Source of the DNA: Minisyncoccota bacterium | Lineage (GTDB): Bacteria > Patescibacteriota > Minisyncoccia > Phycocordibacterales > PALSA-1337 | Reading direction: 5' to 3' | DNA length: 39,501 nt | Assembly (NCBI GenBank): GCA_028713005.1 | Contig: JAQTPC010000009.1 | Coordinates: 1-39,501, forward strand | Shown: positions 22,305 through 30,001 of the stretch, piece by piece | Layout of the letters: each line of letters starts with the position of its first letter | Position numbering within the stretch: the stretch's first letter is position 1 | Translations under genes and position numbers: made by a program | The notes under the pieces: generated by a model | Databases searched by the model: none | What the model was told of the DNA's origin: nothing | The model's input: the letters and a program-made list of their open reading frames with translations, nothing else

Positions 22305-23519
22305 ATGTTCAAAAAAATAAAAGATTCGTTTGCAGGTAAAAGTGATTCGAAAGAAGTTAAGGGTGCAAAGACACAAACAGAGATGACAGATGATGAGTCT
22401 CGCGAAGCCAGTATCATTGCCAAGAAGAACGAGGCGATGATTATGACTGATGCTCAAAAGTCTACCGTCATGGGCAAGATGGTTGGTTCAATGAAGAACC
22501 CTCCTCAGATTGGTGATCTCGTCGAAGGTCCAGTTCTCGCGATTGAGAAGTCATCTATATACGTTGATCTTGCTCCATTCGGAACAGGTATCATCTATGG
22601 TCGTGAATTCATCATCGCCCGCGATGTTATCAAGAAGATCAATATCGGCGATACTATCGCTGCAAAGATTGTCGATAACACACATCCAGAAGGCTATTAC
22701 GAACTATCTCTCAAGGAAGCTCGTCAGGCTCTCATTTGGAGTGAGGCTGAGGTTGCTATCAAAGAAAAGAAGGTCCTCGAAATCCTCGTCAAAGAGGCCA
22801 ACAAGGGTGGTCTTCTCATGGAATGGCAAGGTATCGTTGGTTTCCTCCCTGCTTCACAGTTGAAGGGTGAGCACTATCCAAAGGTTGGCGATGGTGACAA
22901 GGACAAGATCCTTGAAGAGCTCAAAAAACTCGTCGGCACACGTCTCTCAGTCTCTATCATCACTGCAGATCCAAAGGAAGGTAAGCTTATCTTCTCAGAA
23001 AAGGGTCCTGAGTCAAAAGAAAAGGAAAAGATTGTCAGCAAGTACGAAGTCGGCGATGAAGTCGACGGTACAGTCACTGGCGTCGTTGATTTTGGTGTCT
23101 TCGTCAAACTCGAAGAAGGTCTCGAGGGACTTGTTCACATCTCTGAGATCGACTGGGGTCTCGTTGAGGATCCAAAGTCATTCGTTAAGGTTGGTTCAAA
23201 GATCCGCGTCAAGATCATTGAAGTCAAGGAAGGCAAGATCTCCCTCTCTATCAAGCAGCTCCGTCCAAACCCATGGACAGAGGCTAGTAAGAAGTACAAG
23301 AAGGACATGCCTGTTACTGGTGTTATCATCAAGTTCAACAAGCACGGTGCCCTCGCTTCTATCGAAGAAGGTGTCGCTGGTCTCGTCCATGTATCAGAGT
23401 TCGGTTCAGAGGAAAAGTTGCGCAAGGCTCTCGAGCTTGGCAAGACCTATCCATTCAAGATAACCGTCTTCGATCCAAAGGAACAAAAGATGGCTCTCGC
23501 GTATACGGGAACAAAATAG
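22305..23519 (+). CDS. rpsA: 30S ribosomal protein S1 (bS1), four S1 domains
   Basis: bS1 binds mRNA and helps it onto the 30S subunit. The 404-residue protein has a charged N-terminal tail (about 1-65) and four S1 domains (about 68-140, 150-232, 250-320 and 330-402). The third is the most canonical (GDEVDGTVTGVVDFGVFVKL, then GLVHISEI). E. coli S1 has six domains; four are common in other phyla. Several genes of this window lack a Shine-Dalgarno, so S1 or leaderless initiation may matter more here (inference). A long perfect hairpin terminator follows. Confidence 0.9.
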   Translation: MFKKIKDSFAGKSDSKEVKGAKTQTEMTDDESREASIIAKKNEAMIMTDAQKSTVMGKMVGSMKNPPQIGDLVEGPVLAIEKSSIYVDLAPFGTGIIYGREFIIARDVIKKINIGDTIAAKIVDNTHPEGYYELSLKEARQALIWSEAEVAIKEKKVLEILVKEANKGGLLMEWQGIVGFLPASQLKGEHYPKVGDGDKDKILEELKKLVGTRLSVSIITADPKEGKLIFSEKGPESKEKEKIVSKYEVGDEVDGTVTGVVDFGVFVKLEEGLEGLVHISEIDWGLVEDPKSFVKVGSKIRVKIIEVKEGKISLSIKQLRPNPWTEASKKYKKDMPVTGVIIKFNKHGALASIEEGVAGLVHVSEFGSEEKLRKALELGKTYPFKITVFDPKEQKMALAYTGTK

Positions 23520-23522
23520 TAA

Positions 23523-23550
23523 TTGGAAAACAGTAAACGGTAAACAGAAA
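23523..23550. repeat. Heptad repeat after the S1 gene
   Basis: Units ttggaaa, acagtaa, acggtaa and acagaaa follow in exact 7-nt register just after the S1 stop and run into the terminator stem. Confidence 0.65.
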
Positions 23551-23580
23551 AAGTCACCAGAGATGGTGGCTTTTTCTGTT
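23543..23580 (+). terminator. Long hairpin terminator of the S1 gene
   Basis: A 17-bp stem (AACAGAAAAAGTCACCA with TGGTGGCTTTTTCTGTT, one G-T wobble) encloses a GAGA loop. Its end overlaps the TATAAT (23580-23585) of the next gene. Confidence 0.9.
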
Positions 23581-23585
23581 ATAAT
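23580..23585 (+). promoter_or_regulatory. -10 box (TATAAT) 6 nt before the DUF1653 ATG
   Basis: A perfect TATAAT gives a leaderless layout. It begins at the last base of the S1 terminator stem. Confidence 0.6.
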
Positions 23586-23591
23586 GCGCAC

Positions 23592-23810
23592 ATGAAACTC
23601 GGTATCTATAAACACTCAAAGAAAGGCACGGAATACCGCGTCACCGCTATTGCCAAACAATCTGAGACGCTCGAGGATATGGTTGTCTACGAAGCACTCT
23701 ATGAAAATCCAGTATCAAAAGTCTGGGTTAGACCACTCACCATGTTTGAGGAGATAATCGAGCTCGATGGAAAGAAAGTGCCGAGGTTTCAATACATGAG
23801 AGAGAACTAA
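23592..23810 (+). CDS. DUF1653 family protein
   Basis: The 72-residue protein shows the DUF1653 pattern. It starts with GIYKHSKKGTEYRVTAIA, has SETLEDMVVYEALYENP in the middle and VWVRPLTMFEE near the end, and finishes with GKKVPRFQYM. The family is a small beta-rich domain of unknown function found widely in bacteria, at its usual length here. The gene is probably read from a leaderless promoter inside the S1 terminator. It converges with pth, the two stops being 1 nt apart with no terminator between them. Confidence 0.9.
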   Translation: MKLGIYKHSKKGTEYRVTAIAKQSETLEDMVVYEALYENPVSKVWVRPLTMFEEIIELDGKKVPRFQYMREN

Positions 23811-23811
23811 A

Positions 23812-24447
23812 CTACTCCGTATTCGCCAGATTCGTCGCTCTTTCTCTGCCCTCTTTGACCCATACTTGAACAACTTCAACGGCTTTCTTCGCAACCTTCT
23901 TTAACTCCTTCATTTCTTCATCTTTGAACTTGCCGAGGATGAACTTTTCGATAACATCTTCACCATGAGGAACTTTGGCATCCCCACTCTTTTTTGCTAC
24001 AGCAGTACCGATGCGCAAACGAGGAAAAGCCTCAGTCTTCACTGACTTGATGACTGATTCCAGACCATTATGTCCGCCAGAACTTTTGTTATAAGAAATC
24101 TTCATACGACCGATAGATAGCTGGAAATCATCATAGATGACGAGGAGATCATCAGCTGCTTTGATTGAAATTTTTTTCTCACCACTTTGAATCTTCACTG
24201 ACTTTGTTTTGACGATGGATGCGAGTGACTTACCAGAATTATTCATAAAATTGTCAGGTGCCACCAACATAACTTTCTCTTTACCAATCTTTGCTTCCGC
24301 CGTAAGTGCATTCAACTTCTTATTTGGCTGAAATTCTTCACTTGAATATTCTTTTCTGATCGCATCCAAAATGATACGTCCAGCATTGTGACGTGTATTT
24401 TCATATTCTGCTCCTGGATTGCCGAGTCCGGCGATGATGTAAGACAT
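23812..24447 (-). CDS. pth: Peptidyl-tRNA hydrolase
   Basis: Pth frees tRNA from peptidyl-tRNA that drops off ribosomes. I place the start at the ATG at 24447 because the family begins with a few residues before GLGNPG (here MSYIIAGLGNPG) and a TATACT box (24455-24460, minus strand) ends 7 nt upstream. The 211-residue protein has the catalytic His in NTRHNAGR, the NFMNNSG motif and SSGGHNGLESVI. The usual motif Asp is in IYDDFQL. A lysine-rich insertion (about 85-97) follows the NFMNNSG helix. Heptad repeats cover the region just upstream. Confidence 0.95.
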   Translation of the reverse strand: MSYIIAGLGNPGAEYENTRHNAGRIILDAIRKEYSSEEFQPNKKLNALTAEAKIGKEKVMLVAPDNFMNNSGKSLASIVKTKSVKIQSGEKKISIKAADDLLVIYDDFQLSIGRMKISYNKSSGGHNGLESVIKSVKTEAFPRLRIGTAVAKKSGDAKVPHGEDVIEKFILGKFKDEEMKELKKVAKKAVEVVQVWVKEGRERATNLANTE

Positions 24448-24458
24448 GGAGACAAGTA

Positions 24459-24486
24459 TAAGGTAAAAAGGCAAAAGGCAAAAGTG
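24459..24486. repeat. Heptad repeat upstream of pth
   Basis: On the plus strand taaggta, aaaaggc, aaaaggc and aaaagtg follow in 7-nt register. It overlaps the pth promoter region. Confidence 0.6.
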
Positions 24487-24556
24487 ACAGAAAAACAACA
24501 AAACATGCAATATCCCCTTGTGTCAAATGAGTTTTGGTACTACAATGTATGTCATT

Positions 24557-25171
24557 ATGGAGAACGAAAATAATTTTCAGTTGAACGCAAATCAACCAGT
24601 TTCTCCTATCCGCGAAAATGAAGAGACTCTCTGGGACTCGATCAAAGAATGGATACAAGTTATCATTGTCGCTCTCATCATCGCTCTCCCTATCCGTTGG
24701 TATGTCGCTGAACCTTTCATCGTGAACGGTGCATCAATGGACCCCACATTCGCTACCGGACAATTCCTTGTTGTCGATCGCCTCACCTATCGTTTCGAAA
24801 ACCCTCACCGTGGAGACGTCATCGTCTTTGAATATCCCAATGACCCGAGCACATACTATATCAAACGCATCATTGGCCTTCCGGGAGAAACTGTCAATAT
24901 AAATGATGGAAAGATAACTATCGTCAACAAAGAACATCCTGCGGGGTTGCTCCTCGATGAACCATATCTATCCGATGAACACCTTTCACACGATACATCT
25001 TCAAAAACACTCTCTTCTACAGAATATTTCGTGCTTGGCGACAATCGTGCACAGAGCTCTGATTCTCGCTTTTGGGGACCACTTGATAAGCACTTCATCA
25101 TTGGCCGTCCGATCATGAGACTGCTTCCTATCACTACGCTTTCTCTCTGGCCCGGCCAAGAAAGTCAGTAG
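24557..25171 (+). CDS. lepB: Signal peptidase I
   Basis: LepB cuts signal peptides from exported proteins. I place the start at the ATG at 24557, 10 nt after a TACAAT box with a TTGTGT -35 17 bp further up. The 204-residue protein has one membrane span (about 33-50), the catalytic Ser60 in NGASMDPTF, the general-base Lys103 in YYIKRIIGLPG, and the conserved GDNRAQSSDSRFWG. All S26 family boxes are present. The small cluster of secreted pilin-like proteins at 12.5-14.7 kb would be natural substrates (inference). Confidence 0.95.
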   Translation: MENENNFQLNANQPVSPIRENEETLWDSIKEWIQVIIVALIIALPIRWYVAEPFIVNGASMDPTFATGQFLVVDRLTYRFENPHRGDVIVFEYPNDPSTYYIKRIIGLPGETVNINDGKITIVNKEHPAGLLLDEPYLSDEHLSHDTSSKTLSSTEYFVLGDNRAQSSDSRFWGPLDKHFIIGRPIMRLLPITTLSLWPGQESQ

Positions 25172-25188
25172 GGACCATTCGGACCATT
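25172..25188 (+). repeat. Tandem GGACCATT direct repeat upstream of the HisRS-like gene
   Basis: GGACCATT occurs at 25172-25179 and 25181-25188, 9 nt apart, just upstream of the -10 box TAAAAT (25203-25208). Confidence 0.5.
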
Positions 25189-25202
25189 TATCACAGATCG
25201 AA

Positions 25203-25208
25203 TAAAAT
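25203..25208 (+). promoter_or_regulatory. -10 box (TAAAAT) 6 nt before the HisRS-like ATG
   Basis: TAAAAT ends 6 nt before the ATG at 25215, giving a leaderless layout. There is no clear -35. Confidence 0.5.
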
Positions 25209-25214
25209 ACACCC

Positions 25215-26447
25215 ATGAACCACAAGAACAAAAAGCCAGAGGACAGTAAATTTATTCCCTACGAGCATCTCGACAAGATCGGTGAAGTGAGTGTCTACTA
25301 CGGTTTCAGTCCTACAAAAAGCCCAAGTATAACTAAGGCTGACCTCGACGCAGCAAAAGACATCATGGAAGGTGACCATATCGACGATGAAACCGAGAAG
25401 CACGGACGCCTCCCCCTTCACGCAGAAGAAAAGATCGCGCTCATCCGCTCATACCACGAAGCTGGCTGGCATGCTCAGCCTCAACCGATCATGCTCTATT
25501 TCAAAGACCCATTCCGTGGTTCAATCAAAAAAACTGGTTACTATCGTTATGCTGACCTCGAAATCATCGGTTCATCAGGATCTATCGCTGAGGCCACACT
25601 CATACAGACCACTCGTGCCATGCTTGCCGAAGAGGGTTATACCGAAACCGCAGTTGAGATCAACTCTATTGGCGATCGTGATTCTATCGCCCGCTTTGCT
25701 CGTGAGCTCACTGCCTACTATCGCAAACATATAAATGAGATGACCCCTGAGGCTCGCCAGATCCTCAAACGCGATCCATTCGAACTCCTTTCGTGGCATG
25801 ACGAATCATGCGTTGAACTCAATGCAAAAGCGCCTCGTTCAATGGATTTCCTCTCAGAAAATAGCCGCAGACACCTCGAGGAGATACTCGAATACTGTGA
25901 GACACTTGGTATCCCTTATACCGTCAACAATAGCCTGATCGGTAATCGTAAATATTGCACAGAGACAATCGTCGCTATCGTCAATACGTCAGCAAATAAA
26001 AAAGACCAGCGTTTGCTCGCTGTGGGTGTACGTTACAATGGTCTTGCCAAGCGTCTCAACATGAAACGCGACGTTCCTGGGGTCGGTATGTCTATCTTGA
26101 TCAAAGAAAGCAGTCCTGCGCTCAGAAAATCTGTCTCAAAGATGAAGCGTCCTATATCTTCATTCGTTCAACTTGGTATGGAATCAAAACTCGTCGCTTT
26201 GAGTATCGTTGAACAGCTCCGCTTGGTCAAAGTACCATTATATCTCTGTTTGGCAAAAGATCGCCTGACTGCTCAGGTTTCTGCTAATGAAAAGTTCCAC
26301 ATGCCCTATACCATAGTCATGGGCAAGAAAGAAGCCGTCGAAAAGACCGCTATCGTCCGCAACACTGATACTCATGCCCAGAGTGTTATTTCTCTTGATG
26401 AGCTGTCAAAATACATGAGAAAGATTGAAGCGGATTATTGGAAATAG
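25215..26447 (+). CDS. Divergent histidyl-tRNA synthetase-like protein
   Basis: HisRS charges tRNA-His. The 410-residue protein is close to the usual 420. A class II motif 2 region is recognisable (LYFKDPFRGSIKKTGYYRYADLEIIG), as is VGVRYNGLAKRL, which matches the HisRS AGGRYDGL segment. A C-terminal anticodon-binding-like domain ends PYTIVMGKKEAVEKTAIVR with SLDELSKYM. Departures are clear: the motif 2 Glu of FRxE is missing, motif 1 is not recognisable, and motif 3 reads PGVGMSILIKES. It could be the organism's only, highly derived HisRS, or a non-charging paralogue like HisZ. No his-biosynthesis genes are nearby. The frame is intact. Confidence 0.7.
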   Translation: MNHKNKKPEDSKFIPYEHLDKIGEVSVYYGFSPTKSPSITKADLDAAKDIMEGDHIDDETEKHGRLPLHAEEKIALIRSYHEAGWHAQPQPIMLYFKDPFRGSIKKTGYYRYADLEIIGSSGSIAEATLIQTTRAMLAEEGYTETAVEINSIGDRDSIARFARELTAYYRKHINEMTPEARQILKRDPFELLSWHDESCVELNAKAPRSMDFLSENSRRHLEEILEYCETLGIPYTVNNSLIGNRKYCTETIVAIVNTSANKKDQRLLAVGVRYNGLAKRLNMKRDVPGVGMSILIKESSPALRKSVSKMKRPISSFVQLGMESKLVALSIVEQLRLVKVPLYLCLAKDRLTAQVSANEKFHMPYTIVMGKKEAVEKTAIVRNTDTHAQSVISLDELSKYMRKIEADYWK

Positions 26448-26467
26448 GTTAATTATCAGCTTATTTG

Positions 26468-26926
26468 ATGGAAAATCATTCAGATAAATTTCCCGACTGC
26501 TTTTATCGAGTCACGATCAAAGGCCTTTGCGTAAAAGATAGTAAAATCCTCCTTGTGCGTGAAGCAAAGGCAATAAGCGGAAACTGGGAACTTCCTGGCG
26601 GTGGTTTAGATTTTGGTGAAAACATTCGAACAGGACTGAAAAGAGAGATCGAGGAGGAAATGGGTCTTAAGGTTAGACAGATTTCAAACGCGCCAGTATA
26701 CGTATGGACCCACAGATATCCTAGTAACAGCCGCAATATCGGCTGGTATTACTCATGTGTTATTGCCTACCGTATCGAGCTTGAGAGCTTGAATTTTACT
26801 CCAAGCGATGAATGTGAGGCGATCGATTTTTTCTCAAAAGAAGAGCTCAAGACCATCAATCTGAACGGCCAAACAACAGAGTTGGCTGACATATTCAATC
26901 CTGAGGATTTTAAAGATTCTTTTTAA
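26468..26926 (+). CDS. Nudix hydrolase
   Basis: The start is the ATG at 26468, 20 nt after the HisRS-like stop. The 152-residue protein has a complete Nudix box (GGGLDFGENIRTGLKREI followed by EEEMGLKV) with the Arg-Glu and Glu-Glu pairs. It begins YRVTIKGLCVKDSKILLVREA, as in ADP-ribose or MutT-type Nudix enzymes. The substrate is not readable. Only 3 nt separate its stop from the CYTH gene, so the two are coupled. Both families act on phosphate-rich nucleotides, which suggests a joint pathway (inference). Confidence 0.9.
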   Translation: MENHSDKFPDCFYRVTIKGLCVKDSKILLVREAKAISGNWELPGGGLDFGENIRTGLKREIEEEMGLKVRQISNAPVYVWTHRYPSNSRNIGWYYSCVIAYRIELESLNFTPSDECEAIDFFSKEELKTINLNGQTTELADIFNPEDFKDSF

Positions 26927-26929
26927 GCC

Positions 26930-27481
26930 ATGCGAGAAATTGAGATAAAAGCAAAACTAAAAAACAAGGCTCGGACCATGAAAAGACTGAGAGCCATGGG
27001 TTGCGTCTTTGAAGCCCCGATCACCCAGAACGATTCTGTATATACAAAGCGTATTGGTTCGCTGGCTGTATATCGAAATAATGATGCGTACCTGCGTATT
27101 AGAATAAAAAATGGGATAGAAACCTTATTTACTTATAAAAAGAAGGGGGTAAATGACCTAGACTCAATTGAGCACGAGGTAACAATTGACTCAAAGGAAG
27201 AAATGGAACATGCCCTGCTTCATATGGGATATAAGAAAGCCATGAAAATCGATAAAGTGCGGACTATCACCCACTATAACGGATGTGAGATTTGCATCGA
27301 CAATGTTAAGGGTTTAGGGATATTTATAGAGATGGAAAAGCTGACGAACAGTAGCGGCAGCGCCAATAAAATACAAGATGAATTGTTTGAATTCTTCAAA
27401 GCTATCGGTATCGACAAGAAGGACAGGGTCGCATCCGGATACGACATCTTGATATTGCAAAAGAATAGTAAGAGGAGGTAG
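26930..27481 (+). CDS. CYTH-domain protein (class IV adenylate cyclase / triphosphatase-like)
   Basis: CYTH proteins hydrolyse or cyclise triphosphates inside a beta-tunnel with two metals. The 183-residue protein opens with the hallmark ExExK (EIEIK, residues 3-7). It continues with YLRIRIKNG, FTYKKKG, IEHEVTI, KVRTITHYNGCEICIDNVKGLGIFIEME, supplying the alternating acidic and basic residues expected in the tunnel. It resembles CyaB-type proteins; whether it makes cAMP or acts as a thiamine-triphosphatase or polyphosphatase cannot be told. It is coupled to the Nudix gene upstream. Confidence 0.88.
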   Translation: MREIEIKAKLKNKARTMKRLRAMGCVFEAPITQNDSVYTKRIGSLAVYRNNDAYLRIRIKNGIETLFTYKKKGVNDLDSIEHEVTIDSKEEMEHALLHMGYKKAMKIDKVRTITHYNGCEICIDNVKGLGIFIEMEKLTNSSGSANKIQDELFEFFKAIGIDKKDRVASGYDILILQKNSKRR

Positions 27482-27533
27482 TCGTATGAGCATTTGCACT
27501 CAAATAAAACCTGTGTTATCCTTGTAAACCTAT

Positions 27534-27782
27534 ATGATAAACGTAGAAATAATCCGTAACCCGAACGAGAACGCCCTTGGTGTCCTCCGCCGTTTTAGCA
27601 GAAAAGTCCAGAGTTCTGGCGTCATCAACCGCAAGCGTTCACTCCGTTACGCTACTCGTGTTCAATCTCCTTATAAGGTCAAACAAAAGACTCTCAAGTC
27701 TATCGCCCGCAAAGCAGCTCTCGCAGAGCTCGTCAAACAAGGCAAAGCACCTGTCAAACCAGAACGCCCAGGACGCAAGTAA
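27534..27782 (+). CDS. rpsU: 30S ribosomal protein S21 (bS21)
   Basis: bS21 sits near the mRNA exit of the 30S subunit and helps initiation. The 82-residue product has the family core, VEIIRNPNENALGVLRRFSRKVQSSGVI followed by basic RSLRYATRVQSPYKVKQK. It is longer than the usual 58-70 residues through a basic, Pro-rich C-terminal tail (APVKPERPGRK). It is the first gene of a group with ybeY and perhaps ftsA. Confidence 0.88.
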   Translation: MINVEIIRNPNENALGVLRRFSRKVQSSGVINRKRSLRYATRVQSPYKVKQKTLKSIARKAALAELVKQGKAPVKPERPGRK

Positions 27783-27818
27783 CACTTAAAAAGAGACTAA
27801 TAATCTCTTTTTTGATTT

Positions 27819-28196
27819 ATGTCATTCACTCTCATCAATGAAACAAAAGAAAAAATACCTCACGTTGAATTTGAGGCTATTAAAAATGAGATTCTTGGTG
27901 CAGATTATGTATTAAATGTAATTATCACTACATCAGAGCAGATAAAAAAACTAAACACAATTTACAGAAATAAAGCGCACGCTACTGACATCTTGAGTTT
28001 TCCTTTATCCGATACTGAGGGTGAGATATATATCTCAACAAAAGAAACACGTGAAGAAGCCAAGAAGTTTGATCGAACGTATGAAAACTTTTTTCCTTTT
28101 CTCTTCATACACGGTTGTACACATTTGAAAGGACACGACCATGGGGCTATAATGGAGGGTATAGAAGTCAAAGTACGTAGTAAATTTGGGATATAG
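27819..28196 (+). CDS. ybeY: rRNA maturation endoribonuclease YbeY
   Basis: YbeY is a zinc protein for 16S rRNA 3'-end maturation and ribosome quality control. The 125-residue protein is short but complete in the essential parts. The zinc motif HGCTHLKGHDH supplies His98, His102 and His108, and NKAHATDILSFPL precedes it. It lies 36 nt after rpsU, which fits a ribosome-related unit. The C-terminus after the zinc site is brief. Confidence 0.93.
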   Translation: MSFTLINETKEKIPHVEFEAIKNEILGADYVLNVIITTSEQIKKLNTIYRNKAHATDILSFPLSDTEGEIYISTKETREEAKKFDRTYENFFPFLFIHGCTHLKGHDHGAIMEGIEVKVRSKFGI

Positions 28197-28210
28197 CAGT
28201 GAGCCGTCCA

Positions 28211-28245
28211 TTTTTGCTTTTTAACTTTTGATTTTTGCTTTATCT
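28211..28245 (+). repeat. T-rich heptad repeat directly before ftsA
   Basis: Five 7-mers in register, tttttgc, tttttaa, cttttga, tttttgc, tttatct, end 2 nt before the ftsA ATG (28248). There is no Shine-Dalgarno. Confidence 0.75.
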
Positions 28246-28247
28246 CC

Positions 28248-29438
28248 ATGTCCAGAAACATCATCACAGGCATCGACGTCGGCACATACCATGTAAAGGT
28301 TGTGATCGCTGATTCGCGAGAAAAAAATGAAAAGGGTCTTCCAAAAATCATTGGAGCTGGTATGGCCGATAGTCATGGTCTTCGTCACGGATATGTAACC
28401 AACGTAAAAGATGTCGCCGAAAGCATCAAGCGCGCACTAGCTCTCGCCGAAGAAAAAGCGGGTATCAAAGTCAAAAAAGCTTTTGTAGGTGTGAGCGGTA
28501 TCGGACTTTCCGGTATCACAGTGACTAGCTCTATCATGACATCACGAGCTGATGCAGAAATCACTGATATAGATCTCGCCAAGCTCCAAGAGCAATGCGA
28601 AAAAGACATTCCACGTTCATCGATTGCCAATAGACGCATCGTTCATAGTATTCCAGTACAGTATACAATCGACGGCACCCCTGCTCTGGGCAATCCAAAA
28701 GGACTTTCAGGTAATAAGATCGAATTAACCACGCTTTTTATCACCTCACTTGATCATCATGTTGCCGATCTTATCCAAGCTGTAAACGAAGCTGGATTAC
28801 AAGTGGAAGACATTATGGCTTCACCAATCGTTGCTGGTTTCGTTACTCTCTCAAAATCTCAAAAGATAGCAGGCTGTGTACTCGCAAATATTGGTGCAGA
28901 GACTGTCTCAATAGCAGTTTTTGAAAATAATATCCCCACATCACTCGAAGTTTTTCCTATCGGCTCAACTGATATTACCAACGATATTGCTCTCGGCCTC
29001 AAGGTGCCACTCGAAGAAGCTGAACAAATCAAGATTGGCGCGATCACCGGCAGTTCATATCCACGTAAAAAACTCGAGGAGATCATCGGTGCACGTGTAT
29101 CTGACATGTTTGAACTCATCGAAGCGCATCTTAAAAAGATCGGACGTAACGGCCTTCTTCCTGCAGGCATAGTTATCACCGGTGGTGGTTCAGGTATGCA
29201 TTCGATCGATGATATGGCACGCATATCCCTTCGACTTCCTTCACGCATTGGTTCAATCACTGATAGTGCAACAGGTACCAACAAAACTTCATTCAAAGAC
29301 GGCACGTGGGCAGTTGCATATGGATTGTGTATCTGGGGTCTCCACGCTGATGAAGGGCCTGAGATTGATGGTACAAAAATATTTTTTACTCATCTCTGGA
29401 AAGCTGTCACACGCTGGATCAAGCAATTTTTACCTTAA
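28248..29438 (+). CDS. ftsA: Cell division protein FtsA
   Basis: FtsA is an actin-like ATPase that ties FtsZ filaments to the membrane. The 396-residue protein has phosphate 1 (TGIDVGTYHVKVVIAD), the FtsA-specific 1C region after about residue 80, phosphate 2 (GCVLANIGAETVSIAVF) and the adenosine motif (GIVITGGGSGM). It ends in an amphipathic helix LWKAVTRWIKQFLP that fits the membrane-targeting sequence. It is followed 4 nt later by a small membrane protein and then by ftsZ, the usual ftsA-ftsZ order with one gene inserted. Confidence 0.95.
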   Translation: MSRNIITGIDVGTYHVKVVIADSREKNEKGLPKIIGAGMADSHGLRHGYVTNVKDVAESIKRALALAEEKAGIKVKKAFVGVSGIGLSGITVTSSIMTSRADAEITDIDLAKLQEQCEKDIPRSSIANRRIVHSIPVQYTIDGTPALGNPKGLSGNKIELTTLFITSLDHHVADLIQAVNEAGLQVEDIMASPIVAGFVTLSKSQKIAGCVLANIGAETVSIAVFENNIPTSLEVFPIGSTDITNDIALGLKVPLEEAEQIKIGAITGSSYPRKKLEEIIGARVSDMFELIEAHLKKIGRNGLLPAGIVITGGGSGMHSIDDMARISLRLPSRIGSITDSATGTNKTSFKDGTWAVAYGLCIWGLHADEGPEIDGTKIFFTHLWKAVTRWIKQFLP

Positions 29439-29442
29439 GTAG

Positions 29443-29817
29443 ATGAAGACATATCTTTCTGCACTGATTGCACTTGTTGTTTTGTTTATTGCCCACATAC
29501 TTGGCAATACATTTGACCTTTATACACACATCAACGGATACGATATACCGATGCACATACTCGGCGGTGTAGGTATAGGATTTTCAATCATCGCAGTACT
29601 CCGTTCATGCACATTCAAGATAGATAATTATTATTGGGTAGGAGTTCTACTCGTATTTATTGGTGGATTTTTATGGGAATTATTTGAAGCATACTATGGT
29701 ATCGCAGGAGCACCTGTAGGAACAAAAGCGTATTACATTGATACAATAAAAGATTTATTTGATGACACGCTCGGTGGGTTGATTGTTGTCTACGTAGAGA
29801 AGGCTCGCATAAAATAA
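29443..29817 (+). CDS. Small multi-span membrane protein, YjdF/DUF2238-like
   Basis: The 124-residue protein has about four hydrophobic segments. It carries DIPMHILGGVGIG near residues 33-45 and FLWELFEAYYG near 83-93. It also has DTIKDLFDDTLGGLIV near 103-118. These fit the YjdF/DUF2238 pattern of a membrane-embedded acidic and His set (H-ggxxxx, WElfE, DT..D...DtlG). The function of that family is unknown. It starts 4 nt after ftsA and lies before ftsZ, so it is probably co-transcribed with ftsA. A link to division is possible but unproven. Confidence 0.75.
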   Translation: MKTYLSALIALVVLFIAHILGNTFDLYTHINGYDIPMHILGGVGIGFSIIAVLRSCTFKIDNYYWVGVLLVFIGGFLWELFEAYYGIAGAPVGTKAYYIDTIKDLFDDTLGGLIVVYVEKARIK

Positions 29818-29860
29818 TAACGCGAACAATTTTATCTATTTTGTCAATGTAGTGACTGCC

Positions 29861-29888
29861 TTGCACACTGTCTATAACTTGATATGAT
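29861..29888 (+). promoter_or_regulatory. Promoter TTGCAC-N16-TATGAT of ftsZ
   Basis: The -35 is at 29861-29866 and the -10 at 29883-29888. The leader of about 105 nt holds an ACACCA...TGGTGT hairpin (near 29929-29950) and ends in a T-rich heptad block (29969-29999). Confidence 0.6.
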
Positions 29889-29968
29889 ACAGGGCATATT
29901 CAGCTGTTTGGAGATTGCTTGCCCCTAACACCAGTAATTCAATTGGTGTCTGGATTTCGCTGTCTCGA

Positions 29969-29999
29969 CTTTTAACCCCTTTTAACTTTTAACTTACCT
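29969..29999 (+). repeat. T-rich heptad repeat directly before ftsZ
   Basis: Units cttttaa (29969-29975), cttttaa (29979-29985), cttttaa (29986-29992) and cttacct (29993-29999), with a 3-nt insertion after the first. It ends 2 nt before the ATG, as at ftsA. Confidence 0.65.
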
Positions 30000-30001
30000 T
30001 C

